From positions 93,040,748 to 93,104,747 of the forward strand of contig JAQMRL010000002.1 in NCBI GenBank assembly GCA_035578175.1: 64,000 bases of DNA, written 5' to 3'. How positions within the stretch are numbered: the stretch's first letter is position 1; each line of letters starts with the position of its first letter. A model generated the notes under the pieces. The model saw only the letters and a list, made by a program, of their open reading frames with translations. It did not search any database and had not been told where the DNA came from. Source of the stretch: Catonia carolina. Its lineage: Eukaryota; Arthropoda; Insecta; Hemiptera; Achilidae. Both the position numbers and the translations under genes were made by a program. This document shows, piece after piece, positions 45,925-55,045 of the stretch.

Positions 45925-48900
45925 ATCTTTACAAATGCGCAGAACATAGCCATATGATGCGTGTTTGTAAACATAACCCATGTAAACATTTAAGGTTAAA
46001 AGAACACAGGTTAAACTGTAATTATACTTTGAAAGCTTTATCAATAAAAATCAAAAATAATATATTTAATGCCCTTATTGATTCTGGTTCCACCCACAAC
46101 ATTATTAATCAACAAATGTATAAACTTTTAAAAACTAAGAAGGCGATTATAAAAGAGGAAAATATTAAGACAATTTGCCTTACAGCTGATAGATTTCCTC
46201 TAGAAATTAATAAGCAGGTCTGGATTAAAATTACTCTTCAAAAACTATCGCGGAAAATAAATTTTAAAATATTACCAAAAATACAACACAGAATAATACT
46301 CGGAATGAATTTTTTACAAAAAACCCGCGCAACATTTAATGCCACAAGATCTGTAATAACCTTCGATTGGTCGAAAAATCAACAATTTCCTCTAACCAAT
46401 CTATATCCAGAACAGATTAACAACGTGGAACAAAGTGAGTATATTAAAAATACAATTAATAATTTATGTAAGGAATTTCCTGACATACTCACTACTAAAT
46501 TAGGTTGTACCCATGTATTGAAATATGATATTAAACTTAAAAATAGTGAAATTATAAAATCTAGGCCCTATCCCTTAAATCCAATAAAAACACTTCAAAT
46601 GAAACAACAAATTGATAAATTATTAAAAGATAAAGTAATTAGAGAAAGTGTTTCACCTTATTCATCCCCAGCATTTTTAATCCCAAAACCAAATGGCTCA
46701 AGTCGTCTAGTCGTAGACTATCGCGAAGTCAACTTAATAATTGACTCAGAGGCCCAACCTTTACCGAATATAAATCACGCTTTCCAATGGTTTTCCAATG
46801 CACGATGGTTCAGTACATTAGATTTAGCGCAAGCGTACCATCAATTACCATTGACAGAAAAATCTCGTCAAATCACCGCGTTTTGCACACCGGACGGCTT
46901 ATACGAATATGAAAGATTACCTTTTGGTTTGTCGACTGGCGCACAAGTTTTAACACGCCTTATGAATACAATATTCAAGAATATTAAATATAAATTTGTA
47001 TTTAATTACATGGACGATATATTAATATATTCTAAAAGTTTTACAGAGCATGTGAGACACATTAAAATAGTATTGTCAATTCTGCGGAAAGCTGGCATTA
47101 CAGTTAATCCTGATAAGGTAACATTTGCTGTAAATGAAATACCGTTTCTTGGACACACATTATCGTACAAAGGAGTTTCTATAGACCCGACTAGGACACA
47201 AAAAATATTGCAGTACCCACAGCCTACGTCAGTGAAACAAGTACATCGATATTGTGGTATGATTAATTATTTTTCTAAATTTATCAAAAATTATGCTGAT
47301 AGAATCGAACCCCTGAATAAGTTGCGTCGTAAAAACACTCAGTTTATCTGGGGAGATTCACAAAAAATTGCGTTTGAAGATCTCAAACAGGCAATTGCTA
47401 ATCCCCCGGTATTGGCAATACCAGACTTCTCCAAAACTTTCATTTTACAGACGGATGCGTCTGATACAGGTCTAGGAGCTGTCCTACTTCAGGAACAAGA
47501 AGGATCTAGAAGACCTATAGCGTACGCTTCCAAAACATTAACAGAAGCAGAACGGAAGTTTTCTGCATATGAGCGAGAGTGTCTTGCGGTTGTTTTTGCA
47601 ACAGATCATTTCAGGACCTATTTAACACATCGCGAATTTCTTTTAGAAACCGATAATCAAGCTTTAGCCTGGCTTCTTTCCAGACCAAAACAGTTAGGTA
47701 GACTAGCTAGATGGTTACTTCGGTTATCTGTTTTTAAATTTAAAATTAATCACATCCGTGGTTCGGATAATAATGTGGCCGACGCATTATCGAGGATGTA
47801 TGATTTAAATAATGAAGATATCCCACAAGATATAGCTTATATTAATACTTTATTATCGCAGTTCCCCCTATCTTTTACAGACATCAGACAACATCAGGAA
47901 CAGGATACCTTTATCCTTCAACAAAAACAACAAATGGTTAATAAATTTTGTTTATCCAAAGGAGTCCTATGTCTAAAAAATAAAAACAATAACCCAACCA
48001 AAATTGTTCTCCCCGCTTCCTTAAAAGATTTAGTATTTAAATACTTCCATCAGTCGGAAATCGGTGGACATTTAGGTGTTGATAAAACTATACACAAAAT
48101 TACACGGTATTTTTATTGGCCAGCTATATATCGAGAAATTCCTTTAAAAGTGAATGCTTGTACAACCTGCCAACGCAGCAAACCTGGAATAAATTATAAA
48201 TGGGGAAATCTTAGTTCCAGGGTTCCGACAGCGCCATTTGACACATTGTTTATTGATACTGTAGGCAGCCTGCCAAAAACCAACCAAGGTTATAAATATA
48301 TTCTAGTGGTAGTGGATAGTTTTTCAAAATTTACATGGTTAGCTCCATTAAGAAACACTAATACATCCTCCATTATAGACGAATTAAAACGTATTTTCCA
48401 AAATTACTCCATTCCGAGGTTAATTGTCACAGATAATGCTAAAAATTTCAATTCCATAATGTTTAAAAACTTTTGTTTCACTCTAGGCATAAAACGAACC
48501 ACCCTCTCACCCTACCATCCCCAACCATCTCACGCCGAACGATTAAATCGAAATCTTAGGTCTATTCTTATTGCATACCATGCAACGACTCAAACAACCT
48601 GGGATAAATCTCTATTTTGGTTTCAATTAGCCTTCAATATGGCTCAACATAATGCGCATGGGAAATGTCCCTTTGACATATTGCATACTTTTCCAGCTCA
48701 AACACCGTTGGATAGAGCATGGAATATCCAAGATATCCTTCATAGAAATCCTATACGTTCAAGTAACATGATGTGTGACATTAGAAGAAAACTAATTAAA
48801 TCTCATCATGATATGGCGCGCCGACATAATGCTATGCGCCACCCCAATCCGTTTTCGGTGGGAGATAAAGTTTTGCTTAAAACTCACCCCGTAAGTTCGA

Positions 48901-49052
48901 AACGGAAAAATATTTGTGCAAAAATGGCATATCGATGGTCTGAACCTTTTTATATCATCGGCTTCTCTACTCCAGTTACAGCTTTACTCCGTAAGACTAT
49001 TGGAGGGGAAATAACTAAAGAACACATTTCTAACCTTAAAAAGGTTACATAA
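45909..49052 (+). CDS. Pol polyprotein: protease, RT, RNase H, integrase
   Basis: The pol frame is open from 45909, overlaps the gag end, and lies in the -1 frame; the first ATG is at 45954. Counting from that ATG: aspartic protease DSG at 43-45; RT with LVVDYREVN, FSTLDLAQAYHQL, LPFGLSTGAQVL and YMDD at 352-355; RNase H with LQTDASDTGLGAVL near 500; integrase HHCC zinc finger near 697-740 (H...H, CTTC); DDE core D768, D827, E862 (D,D35E). A basic C-terminal segment follows. There is no stop or shift in 1032 codons, so it looks functional. A CKHNPCKH-type Cys/His cluster precedes the protease and is unusual. Confidence 0.93.
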   Translation, partial: CFKKLNLYKCAEHSHMMRVCKHNPCKHLRLKEHRLNCNYTLKALSIKIKNNIFNALIDSGSTHNIINQQMYKLLKTKKAIIKEENIKTICLTADRFPLEINKQVWIKITLQKLSRKINFKILPKIQHRIILGMNFLQKTRATFNATRSVITFDWSKNQQFPLTNLYPEQINNVEQSEYIKNTINNLCKEFPDILTTKLGCTHVLKYDIKLKNSEIIKSRPYPLNPIKTLQMKQQIDKLLKDKVIRESVSPYSSPAFLIPKPNGSSRLVVDYREVNLIIDSEAQPLPNINHAFQWFSNARWFSTLDLAQAYHQLPLTEKSRQITAFCTPDGLYEYERLPFGLSTGAQVLTRLMNTIFKNIKYKFVFNYMDDILIYSKSFTEHVRHIKIVLSILRKAGITVNPDKVTFAVNEIPFLGHTLSYKGVSIDPTRTQKILQYPQPTSVKQVHRYCGMINYFSKFIKNYADRIEPLNKLRRKNTQFIWGDSQKIAFEDLKQAIANPPVLAIPDFSKTFILQTDASDTGLGAVLLQEQEGSRRPIAYASKTLTEAERKFSAYERECLAVVFATDHFRTYLTHREFLLETDNQALAWLLSRPKQLGRLARWLLRLSVFKFKINHIRGSDNNVADALSRMYDLNNEDIPQDIAYINTLLSQFPLSFTDIRQHQEQDTFILQQKQQMVNKFCLSKGVLCLKNKNNNPTKIVLPASLKDLVFKYFHQSEIGGHLGVDKTIHKITRYFYWPAIYREIPLKVNACTTCQRSKPGINYKWGNLSSRVPTAPFDTLFIDTVGSLPKTNQGYKYILVVVDSFSKFTWLAPLRNTNTSSIIDELKRIFQNYSIPRLIVTDNAKNFNSIMFKNFCFTLGIKRTTLSPYHPQPSHAERLNRNLRSILIAYHATTQTTWDKSLFWFQLAFNMAQHNAHGKCPFDILHTFPAQTPLDRAWNIQDILHRNPIRSSNMMCDIRRKLIKSHHDMARRHNAMRHPNPFSVGDKVLLKTHPVSSKRKNICAKMAYRWSEPFYIIGFSTPVTALLRKTIGGEITKEHISNLKKVT
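45915..45921 (+). promoter_or_regulatory. -1 ribosomal frameshift slippery site
   Basis: In gag phase the bases read ..A AAA AAC followed at once by TAA. This matches the X XXY YYZ rule, and the -1 frame leads straight into pol. No strong downstream pseudoknot was worked out. The stop codon itself may promote pausing. Confidence 0.85.
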
Positions 49053-49303
49053 TTTGCTCAAAGAAATAACATACTTTTTAGGTGATGTCTGTCGCGATAC
49101 TCGAGCTTGAGATGATTGTAACAAAACAAAAAACAATGCTGTTTGCATGCTGTATGAATGTATTTTTGAAAGGGGCCCCGAATGAATGACTTTTACCGTC
49201 TCAGGCCGACAACTGCTACATACTCACCTTCTCTTTTTCCATTTAAACACCTACCCCCTTTTTTTTTTGCTTGTCCATACCTGGTGCTTAGACATACTCT
49301 CCT
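49053..49303 (+). other. Gypsy 3' untranslated segment
   Basis: About 250 bases between the pol stop and the PPT. No env-like frame. It is more GC-balanced than the rest and contains a CCCC/T-run segment near 49252-49268. Confidence 0.7.
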
Positions 49304-49320
49304 GGGGGGGGGGGGGAAGA
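49304..49320 (+). promoter_or_regulatory. polypurine tract with 13-G run
   Basis: Thirteen G followed by AAGA lies directly against the 3' LTR and is the expected primer for plus-strand DNA synthesis. A pure G run this long is unusual for a PPT. Confidence 0.8.
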
Positions 49321-49321
49321 T

Positions 49322-49824
49322 TGTAATATGAGACACCTATACAGACACACAACGGACAGTATACACAATAACAACACTCAAACGTAAACATAAACATACA
49401 ACCTTACAGCAAATACCAGATGACCAGATACAAATACCAGATACAAATACCAGATGACCTCACCTACAGATGTGAGAACAAAAAAAAATAAAAAGAAAAT
49501 TTTATTACGATAATGAAATTGGATTGTTGCCTCCATTCCATTTTAAAACTTTTAAGGAAAAAGGTGGCTTTGTACAATTTTTATGATAAAAAAAACAATT
49601 TTGCGAATTTACTAATTTTAAAGGATTATATTGAATTTAAAACATTAATTTTAGAAGATTTAGATAAGAAGATTCAACGATTTTAATAAATTTTAAAGAA
49701 TTTTAAGAATTTTAATTGTTTTAAATATTTTAAAAAATTTACCAACGATTTTTTTAAATAAAGAAAGTTGAATTTTTAAGGATAAAACCTTTTGGATTTT
49801 TTTATTTATGAACCTGGGACAACA
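49322..49824 (+). repeat. 3' long terminal repeat (503 bp)
   Basis: Same ends as the 5' LTR. It is about 20 bp longer because of extra AAATACCAGAT-type units near 49411-49456. Confidence 0.93.
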
Positions 49825-49828
49825 CTTG

Positions 49829-50284
49829 TACGAGTCATGCTTGCTTGTAATCAGCGTTCTAACTTTCGCTAGGGGCGTAGAACCAGGGATTGTGAGTTCC
49901 TGGAGCATGTTTACGGCCGCACCTCTTGGTGAACAGACGCTGACCATTAGCCGCTGGATGCCAGTACAGACGCTAATGGATTTATTAGTTTTAAATAAAG
50001 CCTAAAACAAGGGCCTGCCTCCTCCACCAGATCCACCGTATCCTGAGGTCGTCCCTCCACTGTCACTGCTGTTGAGGTCTTCACCCGTATCCCTGGGCAG
50101 GGGACTGCGCTATACCCCGCAGTACTGGGTCCTCAGTAGAACTTAGTCACCCCTGTTCCACAACAGGCAGTGTCCACCCCCGCGACTTGGACGCGCCCAC
50201 TGAGAGTTATCTATGTAGACTCAGAAATCATATCTGAGCCCCATAGACCGGGTTAACAGTCTTGTGTATGCCAAGACTGAAGGC
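49829..50284 (-). other. GC-rich 5' leader of the RTE-like LINE
   Basis: A markedly GC-rich block, read on the minus strand, starting GCCTTCAGTCTTGG at 50284 and reaching the LINE's predicted ATG beside the Gypsy insertion. Its composition contrasts with the AT-rich LINE body, which is common for LINE internal-promoter leaders. It contains CTGCGGGGTATAGCGCAG, a small self-pairing segment. Confidence 0.7.
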
Positions 50285-50300
50285 AATTTATTTTTATTAT
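50285..50300. repeat. 16-bp target duplication, right copy
   Basis: AATTTATTTTTATTAT, identical to 40590-40605. The mariner sequence resumes here. Confidence 0.8.
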
Positions 50301-50324
50301 ATACATAGTTACTTATTTTCACCT

Positions 50325-51005
50325 TCAATATACACTCCTTCTCTATCCCTACAACGCTCCATGCGAATTTTCCATTGTTGGAAACAGTGCTGGAAGTCAC
50401 CTTCTGTCATCTCCTTTAAGACACGTGCCGCATTCTCTTTTACAGCTTCCTCAGACTCAAATCTTGTCCCTTTTAATGCAGATTTCACCTAAGGGAACAG
50501 GTAGAAGTCACATGGTGCAAGATCTGGTGAATACGGTGGATGTTCTAACACTGAGATGCTGTACTTGGCTAGGAACCTCTTTAGAGATAACGCGGAGTGA
50601 TTGGGTACATTGTCTTGGTGGAAAACCCATGATTTGTCCTTCCACATTTCGGGACGTTTTTTCCTTACTCTTTGATGTAGTTTAGAAAGTACCTCAAGGT
50701 AGTAAAATTGATTAATTCTTTGACCTTCAGGAATCCAGTGAAGGCACACAATCTCATAGATATAAAAAACAATTATCAATCATCATTGCTTTAAATTTTG
50801 ACTTGCTCATTCGAGCTTTTTTGGCTCTCGCTAAAGTTCGGCTCTTCCAGTGCATGGATTGCCTCTTCGTTTCCGGATCAAAAGTAAAAAACCACGTTTC
50901 ATCACATCGCATCACCGTTTTCAAAAAATTTGGGTCATTTTCAATCGCGTACAAAGAAGTGTCAGTACAAACATTTTTGCGAGCTTCATTTCAAACATGT
51001 TTAAG
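50325..51005 (-). pseudogene. mariner transposase (DD34D), N-terminus lost
   Basis: The minus strand in broken frames carries the mariner catalytic core: VMRCDETWFFTFDP with the first Asp near 50905, HQDNVPNH with the second Asp near 50628, and HPPYSPDLAPCDFYLFP with the third Asp near 50523. The second and third Asp are separated by exactly 34 residues. A C-terminal segment (50325-50480) reads FQHCFQQWKIRMERC and ends at a stop near 50325. At least one frameshift lies near 50770. The N-terminal DNA-binding half is absent. Upstream sequence is instead an inverted copy of the C-terminus. Confidence 0.85.
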
Positions 51006-51009
51006 CGGC

Positions 51010-51183
51010 ACCTGTCCTGAAGAAGCTGACAGAAGATGACTTCCAGCACTGTTTCCAACAATGGAAAGTTCGAATGGAGCGTTGTAGGGACAGAGGAATG
51101 TATATTGAAGGTGACAAAAAGTGATTATGTATAAAATAAAATTTTTTACAATATTAGTCTCGTTATTTAATAGCCATACCTCG
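51010..51183 (+). repeat. inverted duplicate of the mariner 3' end
   Basis: GACTTCCAGCACTGTTTCC, then CAACAATGGAAAGTTCG and TGTATATTGAAGGTGA, is the reverse complement of 50325-50410, running on into the TIR. So both ends of this mariner derive from the C-terminal end of the element, giving inverted arms of roughly 170 bp instead of 28 bp. Confidence 0.85.
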
Positions 51184-51185
51184 TA

Positions 51186-52715
51186 TAGAGCATAATGTAA
51201 TTTTGTTGTTATCATGCCTTATATTAATATATAGAAAACAATAATAGTTTTATTATTCTATTTAAGTACATTAACCTTTTGGAAACGGACTGTTACTCAT
51301 TAAACAGAAGAATTGCAAAATTCAAAACGCGCTGTCAAAACAACTGTTTCATCTAACATTACTACAGATGAAAAATTCTAAAAATATTACAGTTGATTCA
51401 TATAATACGTATGCGCCTTTTGAATATTATTACAACAAAATCACTTGATAATTCTTTATGTTTAGACGAGCGAAATTTTCAACCGCAAAAATTTTTGTGT
51501 TTACTTTATATTTTTTACTGTAACGAGCTTAAATTTCAGTTTAGCAAAAAATGTATAAAACATGTTTTGTAAACAAGAGTTTACTGGAATAAATGTTATT
51601 TTTTATTTAAATTTCCGTTAATATTTGACAAAGTTACAAAATGTTGAACATGAGTCCATTTTCACATCACAGGGAAGCATGAAGGAATGGAATTTTACAT
51701 TCTTTACGATGATGTCACAGAGCCATTATTATATTTAGGTTACAGCTGTAAGCAAAGCAATGTAGAAAATTCTACAACCATGTATTTTGAAAAATTCTGT
51801 AGGTGTGGTTAGAAGGAAGCCGTTAGACGTCCTTTACAACCCGGCAAAGTGTCAAATTTCTTGCCTCTGTGATGGTAAACCCCCTCCTGAAAAGTAAAAT
51901 GGACTCGTCTTCCCTTTTCAAGGGCAAATGCCGTAACAGAATCGTCATAGCTTCAACACAAACTAAAGAACATGCATTTACATTGACTTACACACGAGCT
52001 ACACGGCTTTTTATTTAAAACAAGCAATTCTCAAACCATCAATGCTACCTACACACTATAGAGGGAATAGAAATTTTCCCTGTTATGATATTCTATTTCT
52101 GTAAACACTATTAGATGCGTTAAAGAATTCCCTACTAGAAAAGAACAATAATTACTGGTTAGCGATGTTCGGATTTAACGGGGTTAATCTGTAGTATTAT
52201 TTAAACAAAACTTAATTAATCAATTTCAAAAAATTATTCTATTAGAGAAATTTCTACCTTTAGAAAATGTATATCAGGAGGAATATATCTGAAAGGAAGT
52301 CCATCCAGGTCCTTTCTAATTAACTCATTCCTAATTCTCTCTATTCTGCTGAAACCTCTTACCCATCTCAAAATTTATAATCTCTACGGGTTAGGCTTTA
52401 CTTAAGCCTTACTCAGTGAAATAATTAAACATCTCAAAATCAGATCTAACTAAGAAAAACCACGTTGAATAATTAACATGTTTAATCACACGTTAATGAT
52501 TGCAACATTATTTTTGATAAGTATTATGCACTGAAAAGTAAACTAAATTATTTTATAAACAATTTTCCTTTTTTATTCCCTTTGTTTAGGAATTCAGACA
52601 GGATATTAAAATAAGTTATTCATATCAGTAGAGTAAAACAATTTATAAATTTAAGATTCTAAAAATAATTTTTACTTTCACTTCTCCTATGTGAAATGTA
52701 GGTAGGCATAAAGAA
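51186..52715. other. AT-rich DNA with a possible small MITE
   Basis: At 51649-51907 a more balanced ~260-bp segment is bounded by GAGTCCATTTT and its complement AAAATGGACTC, which may be a small MITE. Otherwise nothing recognised. Confidence 0.4.
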
Positions 52716-52719
52716 GCAG

Positions 52720-53110
52720 TCTTTTCATGTCAAATTTTCGAAATTTAGTTTCCACCGAAAATACTTGTTTACCGGTCCTCTGAACCCGAAACATGTTATT
52801 ACCGACTGATCTGTAGGTGAACAAAATAACTCAAAACTAAAAATTGTACAAATTTGAACATGGAACTTAAGTTGGATATAAGAGGAAGGGACTAGACGAG
52901 GAAATTTTCATCAAGATCGGTCATTCGAAAGCAGCACCTAGTTTATGAGTGCAAGTTTTTGATTTTTGAGATTTTCTCAAAAATATGGCTTCAACGATTT
53001 TGTTTAAAATCATCTCATTTTCTAGATTCTTTATGCTCTACTTGATAGAGTAAGGGGATTTTTGACAAAATTTACGAAGTCAGTGCTTTCGTTCAAAAAA
53101 CCTATTTCTT
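52720..53110 (+). repeat. dispersed repeat family X, copy 2
   Basis: It aligns with 11090-11500: ACCGAAAATACTTGTTTACC, then CCTCTGAACCCGAAACATG, and later TTTCATCAAGATCGGTCA and CACCTAGTTTA. It lacks the GT/GC microsatellite present in copy 1. Confidence 0.6.
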
Positions 53111-54695
53111 TAACCTTACGGCCTTATTATACTTTTAAATGAAAAGCGTATAATGAAAGTTTTAGAAAATTAAAACACCTGCAATTTTTACTTCAAGCTT
53201 TTATTTCTACAGTACTTAGTTAAATGTCAATAAGTGATTTTACTACTACATACTTTGTTCTTTGAAATCGCTGGAAAATGTTTTTGAAAATAGACATTTT
53301 TTAAAATATAGATCAAGAAATATACTTTCGAATTTACTATGATTTTATGCGTTTTATAAAGATACGTAATGTAAGAAAAAATTTAAAAAATTGAATATAA
53401 TTGTTCGAATATAATTTCTCAATATTACCTACTTCATGTTGTAGACGTGATTTTATATAATTATTATATAATCAAAAATGTTTCTTTATTGTATTTGCAA
53501 GAGTGTGATTATTTTCAACAGATTTTTTATTTCACTAAACGATATAATAATAAACATGATTTGCAAACTTAAGGGAACTAAGTATAAAATGGAGGAATTG
53601 TTTATAAAATTAAGTGTAGGGTAGTGACGGCTGCTGACTAAAATAACAAGGATTTTTCTTTCTTCTCAATTGTTTTAACATGGAAAATTTCTGTAAGTCA
53701 AAGAAAATATTCATATTATATTTTAAATGGATTATGGATCTATTAATTATGCAATTAAAAGTTATATCAGAAAGTTATCGTTCTTAATATTTTGAATTAT
53801 TGATTATTAAGAAATTCTTAAGCAAAATTAAATTCGCAAAAACGCCCGTTATTTGCGGTTCTATATATCTGGATAATTTTCAATAACAGTCGTTTACATA
53901 TTTTCTAAAAGAATACCATATATTTTATTAAATGTGCATAGTGGAAATTTAAAAAAAAACAATTGGGTCAAATAAACCCTCTAGAAAAAATGTAGAAAAT
54001 GTCGGGATATAATACCTCTACCGTTCAGAAAATTCTTAATAACATAAGAATTCTTTCGTATAAGCTAGATTTTACTTCATTGGAATTTTTCAGATATATC
54101 TAAATCCGATCAAATAATCAGATTGTTCTTATCCGATTGTTAATTCAGTAATTAGTGGAATGATTATTAAATGTAGTTAAAATTAGCTTTTATTTTTCAT
54201 GATTCTTATTTAAGTGCGAGTAATTTCTTTTTAAAATTTTCCATGAAGACTAATATGACTAAAACATTTATAAGTTATAAAATATATTTTTAATTAAATA
54301 TACTAATAACAAGATTAATTCTACTACGCAGCCTCTAGGGTGCAGTAGCTACAACTTCGATGTGCAAATACTGCAAATTAATTTGTCGGGCTCCAGCTCT
54401 GTCAATAAAACATGAGATGAAAATAGTATCAAGAAAATTAAATACAGAAATTTTTTTTTTAACAGTATAGTTTTCTTTTGCAATCAGTTAATAAATACAA
54501 TAACTTTAAGCAAATACATAAATATAAAACTAATATGTTTAAATTGATCTCATAAATATTTAATCATACAAATTTCAATTGTTTACAATATTTACGCTTA
54601 AATCTTCTATTGAAAAAATATATAGCCAATCATTAAATCTCGCAAAGTAAATAAAAATAAAAATAACAACACCTAAATGAAACCGAAATCAATTT
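53111..54695. other. AT-rich DNA, no gene recognised
   Basis: Nothing identifiable on either strand. Confidence 0.5.
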
Positions 54696-54699
54696 TAGT

Positions 54700-55045
54700 A
54701 TTATCCTCAATTCATTAGAGTGTCGCTATCTTTCTCTTTCTCTCTCTCTCACCTACACACTCTCTCCCTTGCATATTTCTACGGTACAGCTGTTGAGTCC
54801 TTTAGTTGAATTTCGATTCTGTAGCCTCCTCGTTGTCAAACCTCCAAAGAACTAACTTGAACTGACACGGAATTAAACCATCTACTTCCAGACCAACCAG
54901 CAACCAAATCTTACCCTGCAGCAAAACCCGGAGTTCCAACAAACGAAGAATAACCCTGTCTAACCGGATGTTGTTGGGAAAAAGAGAGGCACTACATCGG
55001 AGCGAAAGCAAGTGGCCTCTTCCTAAGAGAATACAACCCCCAGTT
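54700..55045 (-). other. CT microsatellite and GC-balanced island with a 69-codon frame
   Basis: A (CT)n tract at about 54730-54752 borders a balanced-composition island. On its minus strand a frame at 54802-55011 starts with ATG and encodes a leucine-rich peptide (LRLLELRVLL). The island is not repeated elsewhere in the window. It could be a host exon, a LINE 5' region or chance; no family was recognised. Confidence 0.3.

Larger units (their letters stand above)
43773..49824 (+). mobile_element. Ty3/Gypsy LTR retrotransposon, nearly intact
   Basis: A 6052-bp element: LTR (43773-44255), PBS, leader, gag (44548-45924), pol (about 45909-49052), G-rich PPT, LTR (49322-49824). The LTRs begin TGT and end ACA and are flanked by CTTG. 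The pol order is protease, RT, RNase H, integrase, which defines Ty3/Gypsy. There is no env-like frame between pol and the PPT. Both frames are open and all catalytic residues seen are present, so it may be competent. It sits antisense to the LINE it interrupts and is the youngest event of the nest. Confidence 0.93.
40606..50284 (-). mobile_element. RTE-like LINE, full length but interrupted by Gypsy
   Basis: A minus-strand element running from about 50284 (5') to 40606 (3'), flanked by a 16-bp target duplication. Parts in order: GC-rich 5' leader (49825-50284), endonuclease, reverse transcriptase, a short 3' UTR, and an (AAT)n tail instead of poly(A). A Ty3/Gypsy element occupies 43773-49824. 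Without that and one duplicated CTTG the LINE is about 3.6 kb, a plausible full length for RTE-type elements. Apart from the Gypsy insertion, only one A-tract frameshift and one in-frame TGA break its coding region. Confidence 0.85.
40552..51183 (-). mobile_element. mariner element, split by nested LINE and Gypsy insertions
   Basis: The left end (40552: CGAGGTGTGGCTAATAAATA) and right end (complement ending 51183: CGAGGTATGGCTATTAAATA) form 28-bp TIRs with two mismatches. TA lies on each outer side (40550-40551 and 51184-51185). Between them, everything from 40606 to 50300 is a later insertion plus one duplicated target copy. Removing it leaves about 0.94 kb, shorter than the ~1.3 kb of intact mariners. 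Transposase remains are on the minus strand. The copy is dead. Confidence 0.85.

Noticed and set aside
49053..49303. A third, env-like gene in the Gypsy element
   Set aside because: Only about 250 bases lie between the pol stop and the PPT and no frame of useful length is open, so the element is not an errantivirus-type copy.
54802..55011. A host gene exon at the GC-balanced island
   Set aside because: A 69-codon frame without recognised homology, flanking exons or strong splice context. It is kept only as an unassigned island.
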